The notes: generated by a model from the sequence alone, not told the origin. Counted from the stretch's first letter, positions 1 through 6,831 are shown. The stretch is DNA of 64,000 bases from Deltaproteobacteria bacterium (GCA_016875195.1 VGRY01000010.1:19145-83144); one strand, 5' to 3'. Numbers and translations are program-made.

Positions 1-825
1 TGGCAGGTGAAGAGAGGTATTGGTCGAGCCGCCAAATGCCATGTCCACAGTGATGGCGTTCTCAAAAGCTTTCCTGGTTAAAATCCTGGAAGGAAGAATA
101 CGGTTCTTGACCAGGTCCATGATCTGGAGGCCAGATTCTTTTGCCAGGCGAATCCGATCCGCAGAAATGGCTGGAATCGTGCCATTGTAGGGGAGGGCAA
201 GACCGAGGGCTTCCGCGAGGCAGTTCATAGAGTTGGCCGTGAACATTCCGGCGCAAGACCCGACCCCTGGACACGCGCACCCTTCCATCTCCTCCATCTC
301 AGCGGGGGAAATCCCCCCTGTTTTCAGTCTGCCCACTGCCTCAAAGACAGTGGCCAGGTCGATCTCCCTTCCATGGAATTGCCCCGCAAGCATCGGGCCG
401 CCGCTGATCAGAATGGTCGGAATATTGAGACGAGCGGCTGCCATCATCATTCCGGGAATGATCTTGTCACAATTCGGAATCAGGACCAGGCCGTCGAAAG
501 GGTATCCCATGGCCATCGATTCAATCGAGTCGGCAATCAACTCCCTTGAACTGAGAGAGTATTTCATCCCCTCATGACCCATGATGATTCCATCGCAGAT
601 CCCGATGGTGAAAAATTCGAGAGGGGTTCCCCCTGCCAGGCGGATTCCTGCTTTGACAGCGTCAGAAAGCTGATGCAAATGGAGGTGACCCGGGATGACC
701 TCATTAGCGGAGTTGGCAATGCCGATCATGGGTTGAGCGATCTCCCGATCCGTTAATCCGAGGGCCTTAAACAGGGAACGATGGGGCGCCCTTTCAATTC
801 CTTTCTTCATCCGATCCGATCTCAT
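1..825 (-). CDS. ilvD: Dihydroxy-acid dehydratase, N-terminal part (cut by window edge)
   Basis: Dehydrates 2,3-dihydroxy-isovalerate and -methylvalerate in valine/isoleucine synthesis, using an Fe-S cluster, in the cytoplasm. The reading frame runs from an ATG at 825-823 to the window edge, giving about 275 residues with no stop; the protein normally has about 550-560. Seen: the N-terminal [18 protein letters not shown], then NCDKIIPGM with the first cluster cysteine, and [18 protein letters not shown] with the next cysteine and the TAN signature typical of IlvD/Edd proteins. A strong ribosome site (AGGAAGGAG) lies 7 bases before the ATG. Edd (6-phosphogluconate dehydratase) is the related alternative, but the spacing and NCDKI context favour IlvD. 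Confidence 0.95.
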   Translation of the reverse strand, partial: MRSDRMKKGIERAPHRSLFKALGLTDREIAQPMIGIANSANEVIPGHLHLHQLSDAVKAGIRLAGGTPLEFFTIGICDGIIMGHEGMKYSLSSRELIADSIESMAMGYPFDGLVLIPNCDKIIPGMMMAAARLNIPTILISGGPMLAGQFHGREIDLATVFEAVGRLKTGGISPAEMEEMEGCACPGVGSCAGMFTANSMNCLAEALGLALPYNGTIPAISADRIRLAKESGLQIMDLVKNRILPSRILTRKAFENAITVDMAFGGSTNTSLHLP

Positions 826-932
826 GGTTTTCTCCTTCCTCAATGGACGTGTCCGTGACCGTGTTCCGTGTCCGTTCATCGGAATACCTTTTTCACATCT
901 AACATAAGATTACTTTTGATACAAGGAAGGGG

Positions 933-961
933 TTGACAAAGCTCGGTAAAACATATATTTA
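933..961 (+). promoter_or_regulatory. Probable sigma-70 promoter of the tRNA-Leu gene
   Basis: A perfect TTGACA (933-938) is followed after 15-17 bases by TATATT/TATTTA (954-961). This places a start near 968, about 40 bases before the tRNA. It is the only good promoter-like sequence between ilvD (divergent) and the tRNA. Inference from sequence only. Confidence 0.55.
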
Positions 962-1010
962 TAGTTTCAAATCGGACACGTGTCACGAGTCACGGAAAAC
1001 GAGTAAAATC

Positions 1011-1099
1011 GCCTGGGTGGCGGAATTGGTAGACGCAAGGGACTTAAAATCCCTCGGTGGTAACCCACCGTGCCGGTTCAAGTCCGGCCCCAGGCACCA
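1011..1099 (+). tRNA. tRNA-Leu (anticodon UAA)
   Basis: Acceptor stem GCCTGGG (1011-1017) pairs with CCCAGGC (1089-1095), followed by A73 and an encoded CCA (1097-1099). The anticodon loop CTTAAAA sits between the stem strands AGGGA and TCCCT and reads UAA. The long variable arm CGGTGG-TAAC-CCACCG makes it class II, as expected for leucine. GGTTCAAGTCC is the T loop. The gene is the attachment site of the element to its right: the segment from 1041 to its 3' end is repeated at 10519-10577 with three changes, so the present 3' half was probably brought in by the element. Confidence 0.97.
1041..1099 (+). repeat. attL: tRNA 3' half, direct repeat of attR
   Basis: This 59-base segment (anticodon loop to CCA) matches 10519-10577 at 56 positions. 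The first 21 bases are identical. The three differences are AA versus CC in the variable-arm loop and C versus T in the acceptor stem. All keep a foldable tRNA, as expected when an element carries its own functional copy of the target tRNA 3' end. Confidence 0.9.
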
Positions 1100-1107
1100 T
1101 GATAGAC

Positions 1108-1153
1108 AAGGGTTTGCGGGTTTTGAATGGTTTAAAACGCAAGCCCTTTTTTC
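1108..1153 (+). terminator. Rho-independent terminator after tRNA-Leu, inside the element
   Basis: AAGGGTTTGCGGGTTTT (1108-1124) pairs with AAAACGCAAGCCCTT (1134-1148), with a two-base bulge and one G-T pair, followed by a T run. It lies 9 bases after the tRNA and within the inserted DNA. It therefore replaces the original terminator, which now lies beyond attR at 10581-10620. Confidence 0.75.
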
Positions 1154-1164
1154 TTGTCAAAAAC

Positions 1165-1192
1165 AGTCCAGTCCCCATTTAGTCCCCACTTT
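1165..1192. other. Probable integrase arm-type sites, left end
   Basis: AGTCCCC occurs at 1170 and 1181, one helical turn apart (11 bases), in the context CCAGTCCCCATTTAGTCCCC. The same arrangement occurs at the right end of the element (10380 and 10391; also 10329 and 10340). Pairs of short direct repeats flanking the core at both ends are the usual layout of arm sites for tyrosine integrases. Inference from position and repetition. Confidence 0.55.
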
Positions 1193-1198
1193 GGAAAA

Positions 1199-1399
1199 TC
1201 ATTCGTGCTTATCAAGATATTCAAGGATTTTCTCTCGCTCAATCCCGTTCCAACATTTTCGAAGGTTCATAGATTGACGGTATCCGTCTAACAGCTTCCG
1301 GCGATGAAAATATTTTTCTCTTGCGTCCTTCGGGGTTTTTTTTGAAAAAGTCCCCAAACTTTCTAAAAATTTCAGTTCGTCTTGTGTGTTCCAGACCAT
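1199..1399 (-). CDS. Small phage-type protein of unknown function
   Basis: 66 residues starting MVWNTQDELKFLESLGT. The ATG at 1399-1397 has a good ribosome site (GGAGGT, 6 bases upstream), so a longer upstream start is less likely. The pattern W-x-T-x-x-E-L-x-F-L-E-x-L-G-T followed by LLDGYRQSM and a second W is found in many small unannotated prophage proteins; their function is not known to me. It is the last gene of the element's single transcription unit, closest to attL. Confidence 0.6.
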   Translation of the reverse strand: MVWNTQDELKFLESLGTFSKKTPKDAREKYFHRRKLLDGYRQSMNLRKCWNGIEREKILEYLDKHE

Positions 1400-1503
1400 G
1401 TTGACCTCCGGCCCGTGTCCCAATAAATACCCTTCGGGAGAGTGCGTTTCTCGTTCATATCAGACCGCTTTCCGTTCGTTTCAGAGGGTTCTTTGTTATC
1501 CTT

Positions 1504-1713
1504 TTACGGGTTCTCATCCCTGTTAAGGATAACTCGGCGGCCCTGTAACCATTCCATAACGTCGGATTCAAGATAAACACGCGACCTCAAATTGAGTTTA
1601 ACGAACGGAAGCCTTTGCCCGCGCCTCAAAGAGTGAAGCTCTGAAGGTTTCAGGTTCAAAAGTTTCAAAAGTTCGGCCTCCGTGATCATTCCCTTTAGCA
1701 TTATCTCTGACAT
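1504..1713 (-). CDS. Small helix-turn-helix (excisionase/MerR-like) protein
   Basis: 69 residues. ITEAELLKLLNLKPSELHSL reads as the helices of a winged-helix DNA-binding domain; RVYLESDVMEWLQGRR is the typical C-terminal strand-helix of phage excisionase/AlpA-like proteins. The ATG at 1713-1711 (MSEIMLKG) has GGAGG 6 bases upstream; residues upstream of it do not look coding. The first 116 bases overlap the end of the preceding gene in another frame. Could regulate the element or act as a recombination directionality factor. Family assignment is by pattern only. Confidence 0.6.
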   Translation of the reverse strand: MSEIMLKGMITEAELLKLLNLKPSELHSLRRGQRLPFVKLNLRSRVYLESDVMEWLQGRRVILNRDENP

Positions 1714-1897
1714 AATCGGCCTCCATGCAGATTGAACGAATAGGGCAATACTCAACCAAATTTTCCCCTTCGCATCTTTGACACGTCTTTTTTCGTTCCC
1801 GCCATTCTCGGAATCTTTCAAACGCCTCTTCTTTACTCATCCCGTAATGGATGTTTAAAACATTTTGCCAACGCTCGATCTCATCGCTTTTTTCCAT
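1598..1897 (-). CDS. Small cysteine-containing phage protein, unknown
   Basis: 99 residues. The N-terminal half is charged and helical (SKEEAFERFREWRERKK) and is followed by cysteines in the order C-x2-C, C-x5-C (CQRCEGENLVEYCPIRSIC), which could bind one metal. The start has a good ribosome site (GGAAGGA). The last ~38 residues are encoded in the overlap with the following HTH gene and look less protein-like, so the functional part may end near residue 65. Not recognised as a known family. Confidence 0.5.
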   Translation of the reverse strand: MEKSDEIERWQNVLNIHYGMSKEEAFERFREWRERKKTCQRCEGENLVEYCPIRSICMEADYVRDNAKGNDHGGRTFETFEPETFRASLFEARAKASVR

Positions 1898-2081
1898 TGC
1901 CGTTATCCTTCCAACCTTGTCTTTTCAGCCATGCCGCAAGCTCTTCCGATAACGCCACGGGTTTTCCGGTCGGACTCCGAAAGATAGGCATGGCAAATTT
2001 TTTATAATATTTGAAAAGCGTTTTTTCGCTCAACCCGCAATGCTTCCCAATCTCTTTCCAGCCCGTTATCCATCCGGCCAC
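1881..2081 (-). CDS. Small helix-turn-helix DNA-binding protein
   Basis: 66 residues from a GTG at 2081 preceded by AGAGGT. GWKEIGKHCGLSEKTLFKYY is a clear helix-turn-helix, followed by PIFRSPTGKPVALSEELAAWL, the wing and terminal helix seen in phage HTH_17/AlpA-like proteins. It overlaps the next gene by 17 bases. A second small HTH protein lies two genes downstream, so the element encodes at least three such proteins with that at 7862-8083. Probably a regulator or DNA-bending factor; target unknown. Confidence 0.65.
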   Translation of the reverse strand: MAGWITGWKEIGKHCGLSEKTLFKYYKKFAMPIFRSPTGKPVALSEELAAWLKRQGWKDNGNGKKR

Positions 2082-2095
2082 CTGTCACCTCTGCG

Positions 2096-2320
2096 TTATC
2101 GCTGACGCTGTTTTTTCAGTTCCTTGCCCCGTTGTTCATAAAAAAATTGCCGCCGTTTTTGCGCTTGTTTCAATCTCTCCCGCGCTATGTTTTGTTTCCA
2201 TTTCCGGCGCTCTGCCGGACTCATGGCGTAAGAATGCCTTTTAACGGAAAGAGAAATCCCCTCGACGCTCCATAGCCGTTTTAAATATCGGATTGACTTC
2301 TCAATCTGCGCTTGGTTCAT
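2096..2320 (-). CDS. Ribosomal protein bS21-like phage protein
   Basis: 74 residues, very basic. The N-terminal SIRYLKRLWSVEGISLSVKRH lines up by eye with the bS21 core (ALRRFKR..EKAGI..EVRRR), followed by a tyrosine, a P-x-E-R-R-K segment and a long Arg/Lys-rich helix as in bS21. bS21 binds the 30S subunit near the anti-Shine-Dalgarno sequence. Phage-encoded bS21 homologues are known to exist and are thought to bias host translation. The ATG overlaps the stop of the preceding gene (ATGAACC within GAGAATGA), suggesting coupled translation. Alternative: an unrelated basic helical protein. Confidence 0.55.
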   Translation of the reverse strand: MNQAQIEKSIRYLKRLWSVEGISLSVKRHSYAMSPAERRKWKQNIARERLKQAQKRRQFFYEQRGKELKKQRQR

Positions 2321-2498
2321 TCTCAATCTCAATCATCTCTCCGACGCTATACTGAAACCCCGGAAGCGCTAAACCTTCCCGAATCAAACGGATTCCTTCT
2401 TGCTCGTCTATCTCGATGAAATCATCCGCCCGATAGCTTCTTGTTTCTCCGTCAATTGTCAACGTTAAATCCGCTTTTAGTTTGATCTGTCTTTTCAT
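2301..2498 (-). CDS. Single-module small phage protein (~45-residue repeat module)
   Basis: 65 residues with a strong ribosome site (GGAGGT). Residues 3-47 form one copy of the module found in tandem in the next three genes upstream: a short beta start (KLKADLTLTIDG), a charged 'DDF.EID' strand, then a helix E-x-x-x-L-I-R-E-G-x-A-L-P. The form resembles small SH3-like or DUF7210-type phage modules. Function unknown; location beside TerL suggests a structural or accessory role. Confidence 0.65.
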   Translation of the reverse strand: MKRQIKLKADLTLTIDGETRSYRADDFIEIDEQEGIRLIREGLALPGFQYSVGEMIEIENEPSAD

Positions 2499-2517
2499 TT
2501 TCCGTTACCTCCGGTTT

Positions 2518-2970
2518 TTATTTTCGGCTCTTATACGGCCCAAGTCCCATTTCCATCAGCTTTCCCTGAAAGGCAGCCTCCGCTCTGGCCGCCTGCTCTT
2601 CTTCGGTTCGGTCCCGTCCTTTTAGAAGTTTTCTGTTATTCGGTCGCCATTGATCTTCGTCACACGGAAGGATTGCGCCTTCAAGTAAAAGCGCTAACGC
2701 TTGTTCGGCTTTTAAAATGACCTTTTCCATTCGCTTCGCCTCAAATGCCTTGACCTTCCCTGAAAGCTTAATATCTCGAAGTGCGATATATTCCGCCGTC
2801 GCCGGAAGGTCTGCGGGAATCACCCGACCCACTTGAACCAAACCGAAAGCTTCTTGCGCATTTGAAATTTCAATCTCTTCGCCCGCCGCCTTCACCGATC
2901 CCCCCCAACTGAAAGATTTAACCACTTTGAATTTGTGAGGCCCGCTCTGTGCCTTTTTTATAATCTCCAT
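2518..2970 (-). CDS. Phage protein with two tandem ~45-residue modules
   Basis: 150 residues from ATG 2970-2968 (AAGGGGG ribosome site). Module 1 (about residues 9-53) contains KVVKSFSWGG and ends LVQVGRVIPAD; module 2 (about 57-107) contains YIALRDIKLSG and ends LLLEGAILPCDEDQWRP. The C-terminal tail is a charged helix (RTEEEQAARAEAAFQGKLMEMG). It starts 2 bases past the stop of the upstream gene. Repeated beta-hairpin plus helix modules of this kind suggest an assembly or binding protein, but no function can be named. Confidence 0.65.
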   Translation of the reverse strand: MEIIKKAQSGPHKFKVVKSFSWGGSVKAAGEEIEISNAQEAFGLVQVGRVIPADLPATAEYIALRDIKLSGKVKAFEAKRMEKVILKAEQALALLLEGAILPCDEDQWRPNNRKLLKGRDRTEEEQAARAEAAFQGKLMEMGLGPYKSRK

Positions 2971-2971
2971 C

Positions 2972-3406
2972 TTATCGGCCCCCCTTCCGTATCCAGTTTT
3001 CCGGCGCGGGTTCATCATCGAACATTCGCACCGGTTCTTTTGCCTTCACGTTTGATTGCAAAAGTTTCCGCGGACTCCATTCATCATCGGAAAGCCTCTT
3101 GATATGGCCCGACGCCAACAATGAGCAAGCAAGCTCTTGAAGAAGATTGACCTCTTTCCCCGCCGCCGCCGTCCGCGGAAATCCTTCCTCCGTCTGATAG
3201 GAAAAAGAATGAACGGCGCGATACGTTCCTTTTTTCGGGATATACTTTTCATCAATGACCGTGAGTTTTCCCCCGCCCAAAAGGTTAAAAATCGCTTCGC
3301 CTTCTTCATCACAATCCATTTCAAAAAGGTCGCCAATGTTTTTTTGAACCATCGCCCCCCGCTTTTTATCCTCAACCCAGAATGCCCGAAGTGCTTTAAC
3401 TTTCAT
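2972..3406 (-). CDS. Phage protein with two tandem ~45-residue modules
   Basis: 144 residues from ATG 3406-3404 with GGAGGT 8 bases upstream. Module 1 begins MKVKALRAFWVEDKK and closes with FNLLGGGKLTV; module 2 begins TYRAVHSFSYQ and closes with SLLASGHIKRLSDDEWSP. The shared DEDQW/DDEWSP ending links module 2 of this protein with module 2 of the next gene, so the two genes probably arose by duplication of a two-module unit. It overlaps the preceding gene by 11 bases. Confidence 0.65.
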   Translation of the reverse strand: MKVKALRAFWVEDKKRGAMVQKNIGDLFEMDCDEEGEAIFNLLGGGKLTVIDEKYIPKKGTYRAVHSFSYQTEEGFPRTAAAGKEVNLLQELACSLLASGHIKRLSDDEWSPRKLLQSNVKAKEPVRMFDDEPAPENWIRKGGR

Positions 3407-3752
3407 TTTCAAAACCTCCTCTCTTTTCTCTGACGTCGCCGGTTCTCAAAAACTGAACCGCTTCATCTTTCGTAAGTTTTAGAGTGTCGCCCTTCTTTAC
3501 TCGGAAATATTCGCCGTTTTGAATCACCTGAAAATCCCTGACGGCTTCAAAATGCTCCCCCAACTCAACCGGAATGACCCGCCCCGAAAAAAACATTTCA
3601 TCCCCGAACCGTTGTGACAGTAAAAGCCTCCATCCCTTTTCGACTCTTTGAAGAGGCCCGTCAACGACCTGCAAAAAAAACGGCTTCTCAACAATGTAAA
3701 ATTTTCCCTCGTCTAACGTGACGCCTAACTGTGCAATAAAATTCTCCTCCAT
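3396..3752 (-). CDS. Phage protein with the repeated small module
   Basis: 118 residues from ATG 3752-3750, chosen for its GGAGGT ribosome site; a longer frame upstream lacks one. The C-terminal part HFEAVRDFQVIQNGEYFRVK then DTLKLTKDEAVQFLRTGDV is the clearest copy of the module in the element. The N-terminal part contains a more diverged copy (YIVEKPFFLQVVDGPLQRVE, ending FFSGRVIPVE). Position directly after TerL and its small partner gene. Confidence 0.65.
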   Translation of the reverse strand: MEENFIAQLGVTLDEGKFYIVEKPFFLQVVDGPLQRVEKGWRLLLSQRFGDEMFFSGRVIPVELGEHFEAVRDFQVIQNGEYFRVKKGDTLKLTKDEAVQFLRTGDVREKRGGFENES

Positions 3753-3757
3753 CCTTT

Positions 3758-3943
3758 TCACCTCCAGTCTGCTATAAAATTTTTTCGCCGTTCCCTTCTC
3801 AATCCGCCGCTCGGCCAACCGTATGTTTCATCTTGTAACAGCGGATGAGGTTTCTTTGGTTTCTCAACTTTTTCAATGACTCTCGAAACGATCTTTTGAA
3901 TTTTCTTCTTTGGACTCCTGATATTCCAGAAACCCTTCCTCAT
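3758..3943 (-). CDS. Small basic protein coupled to TerL, unknown
   Basis: 61 residues, rich in Lys and Arg (KKKIQKIVSRVIEKVEKPKKP). The ATG overlaps the terminase stop codon (ATGA), with GGGGGC upstream, so it is probably translated together with terminase. It ends 5 bases before the next start. No family recognised. Its site, straight after the large terminase gene, is where lambda-like phages keep the head-tail joining protein W, but nothing in the sequence confirms that. Confidence 0.5.
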   Translation of the reverse strand: MRKGFWNIRSPKKKIQKIVSRVIEKVEKPKKPHPLLQDETYGWPSGGLRRERRKNFIADWR

Positions 3944-5751
3944 CTTTGCCCCCAGTCTGAAATCCAACCTGAAGCCCTCTGAACCGGCGCGGTTTCCTCT
4001 GTGTGTTCTTTTGTCAAACGGTCAACGGCCCGATCTAAATTGACGTTCAGAATCGCAAGCGCCGCCATTGCGTAAACGCGGCAGTCTAAAGCGTCATTGC
4101 GCGGTCGTGTTTTCACCCATTGCCGCGTCGGAAAACCCCGAACGTATTTTGTTATGACTTTTTCCGCGGTCAACTGTTTGAAGTATTCTTCATCGTGATT
4201 TATTGTGAAGTGCATGAAGCCCGCGCCGTGTTCTTCAATCCGCAACCTCGAATAAATTGATTCTTTAGCTGTGTCCGCGCCGACCGGAAACAACGTGACC
4301 CGCCCTTCGTTTCGATTTGACGGCCTTGCAATGATAGGCCGACCCGCCTGATTGATTCCCTTGACGGCATAAACGCGCCGGATCTGCCGCGGCTTTACGA
4401 AGTCATAGACCTGTTTTGTATGATGCCCGCCCGAATCAATACAAGCGCAAGCAATTCTTAATTGAGCGCCGCTTTCGTGTGTCCACGGCTCGGAAAGATA
4501 CTCGTCAAGTTCATTCCAAATTTTTCTTTCCGCCGGATTGCCGTAAAAAATCGAATACTCCATTGACCATGACTCTTCGCCTTTGCCCCACGCTACGACT
4601 TCACACTCCAAGCGGTTGTCTTGAACGTCAACGCCCGCGGTTAGAATCGCCGCGCCCGCCGGAATCTCCGGCCCAAAATCCTCCCTTCTTGCCATTAAGC
4701 CCTCATCGCTCACGGTCTCGCCTTCTTGTTCCCATGTTTCCGCAAGCGCCGTATTGATAAAAACCCGCAAGGTTTCTTTGCTCTTCTTCGCTTCAAGAAA
4801 TCGCGCCGCCATGTCACCGAACGAAACCCACGGGCTATAAAGTTCATTTAACCAGAAGCCCGCGACCCCGCTTGATTCCTTTGAGGCCCGCCATTCGCCT
4901 TCTCGAACCATCCTGATTTTGTCGGCGTCGGTTATTATTCCTTCGCAATGTTCGCAATGATAGACCGCCCTTTTCGGTTCGCCTTTCGGCCATTTGACTT
5001 GACTCCATTGCAAAACCTGAAATTCTCCGCAATGTGGACAAGGCACGTAAAATTTCCGCATATCGCTTGCCTCGTATGCTGTTTCAATTCTCGAAAACCC
5101 CTTGACGGTCGGCGTCGAAAACATCCCTTTTTTTCTATTCCAAAACGTTGTAGCTCTCTTAAAAGCCAACTCGACTGGATCGCCTTCAGTTCCGGCGGAA
5201 GGCGGGAAGGCGTCAACGTCGTCACATAGGACAATGCGAATCGGTCGCGCCCGTAAACTTGCCGCGCTGTTTGCCCCCGCTACCGTGATATGTCCGCCCA
5301 AAAAAGTTTTGTGCAAAACCGTGTTTCCCGAATCTCTTGCTCGAACATCTTTTACCTTTCCTTTAAGGCATGGAGTGTCTCGAAGCATCGGCGCGAACCT
5401 GTCTTTTGACCATGCCTTCGCAATTTCAAGCGTCGGTTCTACAATCAGAATAGGCGCGGCGTCTTGATCTATAAAAAATCCTGTCACGTTGTTTAGAATC
5501 TCCGTCTTTCCCACCTGTGCCGCGGTCATAACAACGACCGTTTCAATCGAAGGGTTAGAGAAGGCGTCCATGATTCCCTTCTGGTATGCCGCCCGACTGG
5601 TAAACCAGCGGCCCGCCTCCGCGCTACTTTCCCCGCTTAACACTCTTCGCTTGTCGGCCCACTCTGCGACCGTGAGTTTTGACGGCGGCTTCAACGTCGC
5701 GCATATCTCTTTGATTGCGGCTTCGATGTTTTTTAAGGTTCGGGTTTGCAA
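3940..5751 (-). CDS. Phage terminase large subunit, lambda GpA type
   Basis: 603 residues, near the length of lambda GpA (641). It packages DNA into an empty head and cuts it at cos. Seen: PSKLTVAEWADKRRVLSGES at the N-terminus, the Walker A-like AAQVGKTE (residues 77-84), Walker B IVLCDDVD (173-180), a zinc-binding-like CPHC...CEHC (near 238-270), and the nuclease-domain start GVDVQDNRLE (near 370). The start is a TTG at 5751 that overlaps the end of TerS by 128 bases; a later start is possible but would cut into the conserved N-terminus. It is complete and uninterrupted, although no portal or capsid gene is present. Confidence 0.93.
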   Translation of the reverse strand: MQTRTLKNIEAAIKEICATLKPPSKLTVAEWADKRRVLSGESSAEAGRWFTSRAAYQKGIMDAFSNPSIETVVVMTAAQVGKTEILNNVTGFFIDQDAAPILIVEPTLEIAKAWSKDRFAPMLRDTPCLKGKVKDVRARDSGNTVLHKTFLGGHITVAGANSAASLRARPIRIVLCDDVDAFPPSAGTEGDPVELAFKRATTFWNRKKGMFSTPTVKGFSRIETAYEASDMRKFYVPCPHCGEFQVLQWSQVKWPKGEPKRAVYHCEHCEGIITDADKIRMVREGEWRASKESSGVAGFWLNELYSPWVSFGDMAARFLEAKKSKETLRVFINTALAETWEQEGETVSDEGLMARREDFGPEIPAGAAILTAGVDVQDNRLECEVVAWGKGEESWSMEYSIFYGNPAERKIWNELDEYLSEPWTHESGAQLRIACACIDSGGHHTKQVYDFVKPRQIRRVYAVKGINQAGRPIIARPSNRNEGRVTLFPVGADTAKESIYSRLRIEEHGAGFMHFTINHDEEYFKQLTAEKVITKYVRGFPTRQWVKTRPRNDALDCRVYAMAALAILNVNLDRAVDRLTKEHTEETAPVQRASGWISDWGQR

Positions 5752-6154
5752 GTTCTGTCAAGACCTCGTGAACGAATTTTTCTGCAACGTCATTGACCTC
5801 TGATAAAGATTTTGCACCGAAAACCAACGGCCCTAACTTCGACGGCATGGCTAACAGCTTTGACCGGATAGTTTGAACGACCGCGCCCCAACGTTTCATT
5901 GCTTCTTCTGTGTCAATCAGTTTCCCCCGCGCTATTTCCAGTTCCAATTCTTTTTTATCGGCTTGAATTTTTATTAACCTTGTCCGCTCTTCTGTTAAAT
6001 CGGTCTTATCACTCGCTGTCTTTAAGTGCCGGATATACGCCGCCGTGATCTGTTTTGGTTCGCCGGTCTTTGGCAAAATTCCCATTGCCGTCAATCTTGA
6101 AACGTGACGCTCTGTAATACAGAGTGCCTCTGATTTATCTTTTATTGTCCACAC
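5624..6154 (-). CDS. Phage terminase small subunit, Nu1-like
   Basis: 176 residues, as in lambda Nu1 (181). It recognises the packaging site and recruits TerL. The N-terminal winged helix is clear (KDKSEALCITERHVSRLTAMGILPK); the middle is a coiled coil (LIKIQADKKELELEIARGKLIDTEEAMKRW), the region where Nu1 dimerises and contacts GpA. The start is GTG at 6154 with GGGGG 6 bases upstream. The gene stands directly upstream of TerL as in lambda, and the 134 non-coding bases before it are the natural place for cos. Confidence 0.85.
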   Translation of the reverse strand: MWTIKDKSEALCITERHVSRLTAMGILPKTGEPKQITAAYIRHLKTASDKTDLTEERTRLIKIQADKKELELEIARGKLIDTEEAMKRWGAVVQTIRSKLLAMPSKLGPLVFGAKSLSEVNDVAEKFVHEVLTELANPNLKKHRSRNQRDMRDVEAAVKTHGRRVGRQAKSVKRGK

Positions 6155-6288
6155 ATTTTCCCCCGACTGACATTGAAAAATTTAGGCCCAACGCTGACGA
6201 AATGATGCGACCTTCGGATGACCCGCATGAAACAGACAGGAAGGACCCGCTAAAGCCCGCTCTCCCTTGTCTATCAACGCTTTCCCGT
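6155..6288. other. Non-coding gap before TerS; candidate packaging (cos) site
   Basis: The longest gap between genes inside the element. In lambda, cos lies just upstream of nu1. Nothing else (promoter, hairpin) stands out here. The proposal rests on position only. Confidence 0.3.
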
Positions 6289-6819
6289 TCATCGCTTAAA
6301 AACTCTTTTTTTAATTTCTTCTGGAAATAATTTTTGCATTGATTCGTTGATACGCTTCTGAACCTTGTCCATAATGTTGTCCAGCTTTACAATCTCGGTC
6401 ACGGCTGGCCCTGCCATGTGTTTAATCGGAAATCGCTTCTCTGTTTTTCTTCTGAAAACTTTCCCCCCAAACTTCCGAATGATAAACGCCGACGGATAAA
6501 CAGAAGCGCCACTCTTCCGAACGTGTGCAACGACGCCTGTCGCGGTCTGTCTTGCTCGGAAATAAGCCAAACTCAATTTTTTTCTTGCAATTCTGATTTT
6601 AGTTTCAAGCGCGGTCTGTGTCGTCCGCTGGACTTCGGTCACGTCCCTGACATCTTTGGGTTTGATGTTGTAGTTATCGCTCACGGCCTTGACTATCTCC
6701 TGTTTTCCCTGTGTGGCGCTCCTGTCAAGTGTCGAACGGATCGCCGCCTTGACCTTCTTACTGTCGAATTGTTCCAGCGCTTCTTTGACGCCCTTCAATT
6801 CAAAACTCGGTTTAATCAT
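6289..6819 (-). CDS. Prophage minor tail protein Z (GpZ)-like protein
   Basis: 176 residues; GGAGG ribosome site 5 bases before ATG 6819. The pattern fits the GpZ family: an N-terminal helix (VKEALEQFDSKKVKAAIRSTLDRSATQGKQEI), then a basic IRIARKKLSLAYFRARQTATGV stretch, a turn-rich FIIRKFGGKVFRRKTEKRFPI and PAVTEIVKL near the end. In lambda, Z takes part in tail completion. Here no other tail gene accompanies it and it lies upstream rather than downstream of terminase, which is unusual. Family assignment by pattern. Confidence 0.7.
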   Translation of the reverse strand: MIKPSFELKGVKEALEQFDSKKVKAAIRSTLDRSATQGKQEIVKAVSDNYNIKPKDVRDVTEVQRTTQTALETKIRIARKKLSLAYFRARQTATGVVAHVRKSGASVYPSAFIIRKFGGKVFRRKTEKRFPIKHMAGPAVTEIVKLDNIMDKVQKRINESMQKLFPEEIKKRVFKR

Positions 6820-6831
6820 TTTGCCTCCGAT

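Noticed and set aside
841..998. GTGTCCGTG-rich sequence on both sides of the tRNA promoter as a regulatory pair
   Set aside because: It is short, imperfect low-complexity sequence (GTGTCCGTGACCGTGTTCC and GGACACGTGTCACGAGTCAC) and no clear site emerges.
933..1277. An open frame that runs through the tRNA-Leu gene
   Set aside because: It overlaps the tRNA and attL in full, has no ribosome site and reads as non-protein sequence.
4416..5229. Several open frames opposite to the terminase gene
   Set aside because: They are antisense shadows of TerL with no ribosome sites and no recognisable protein patterns.
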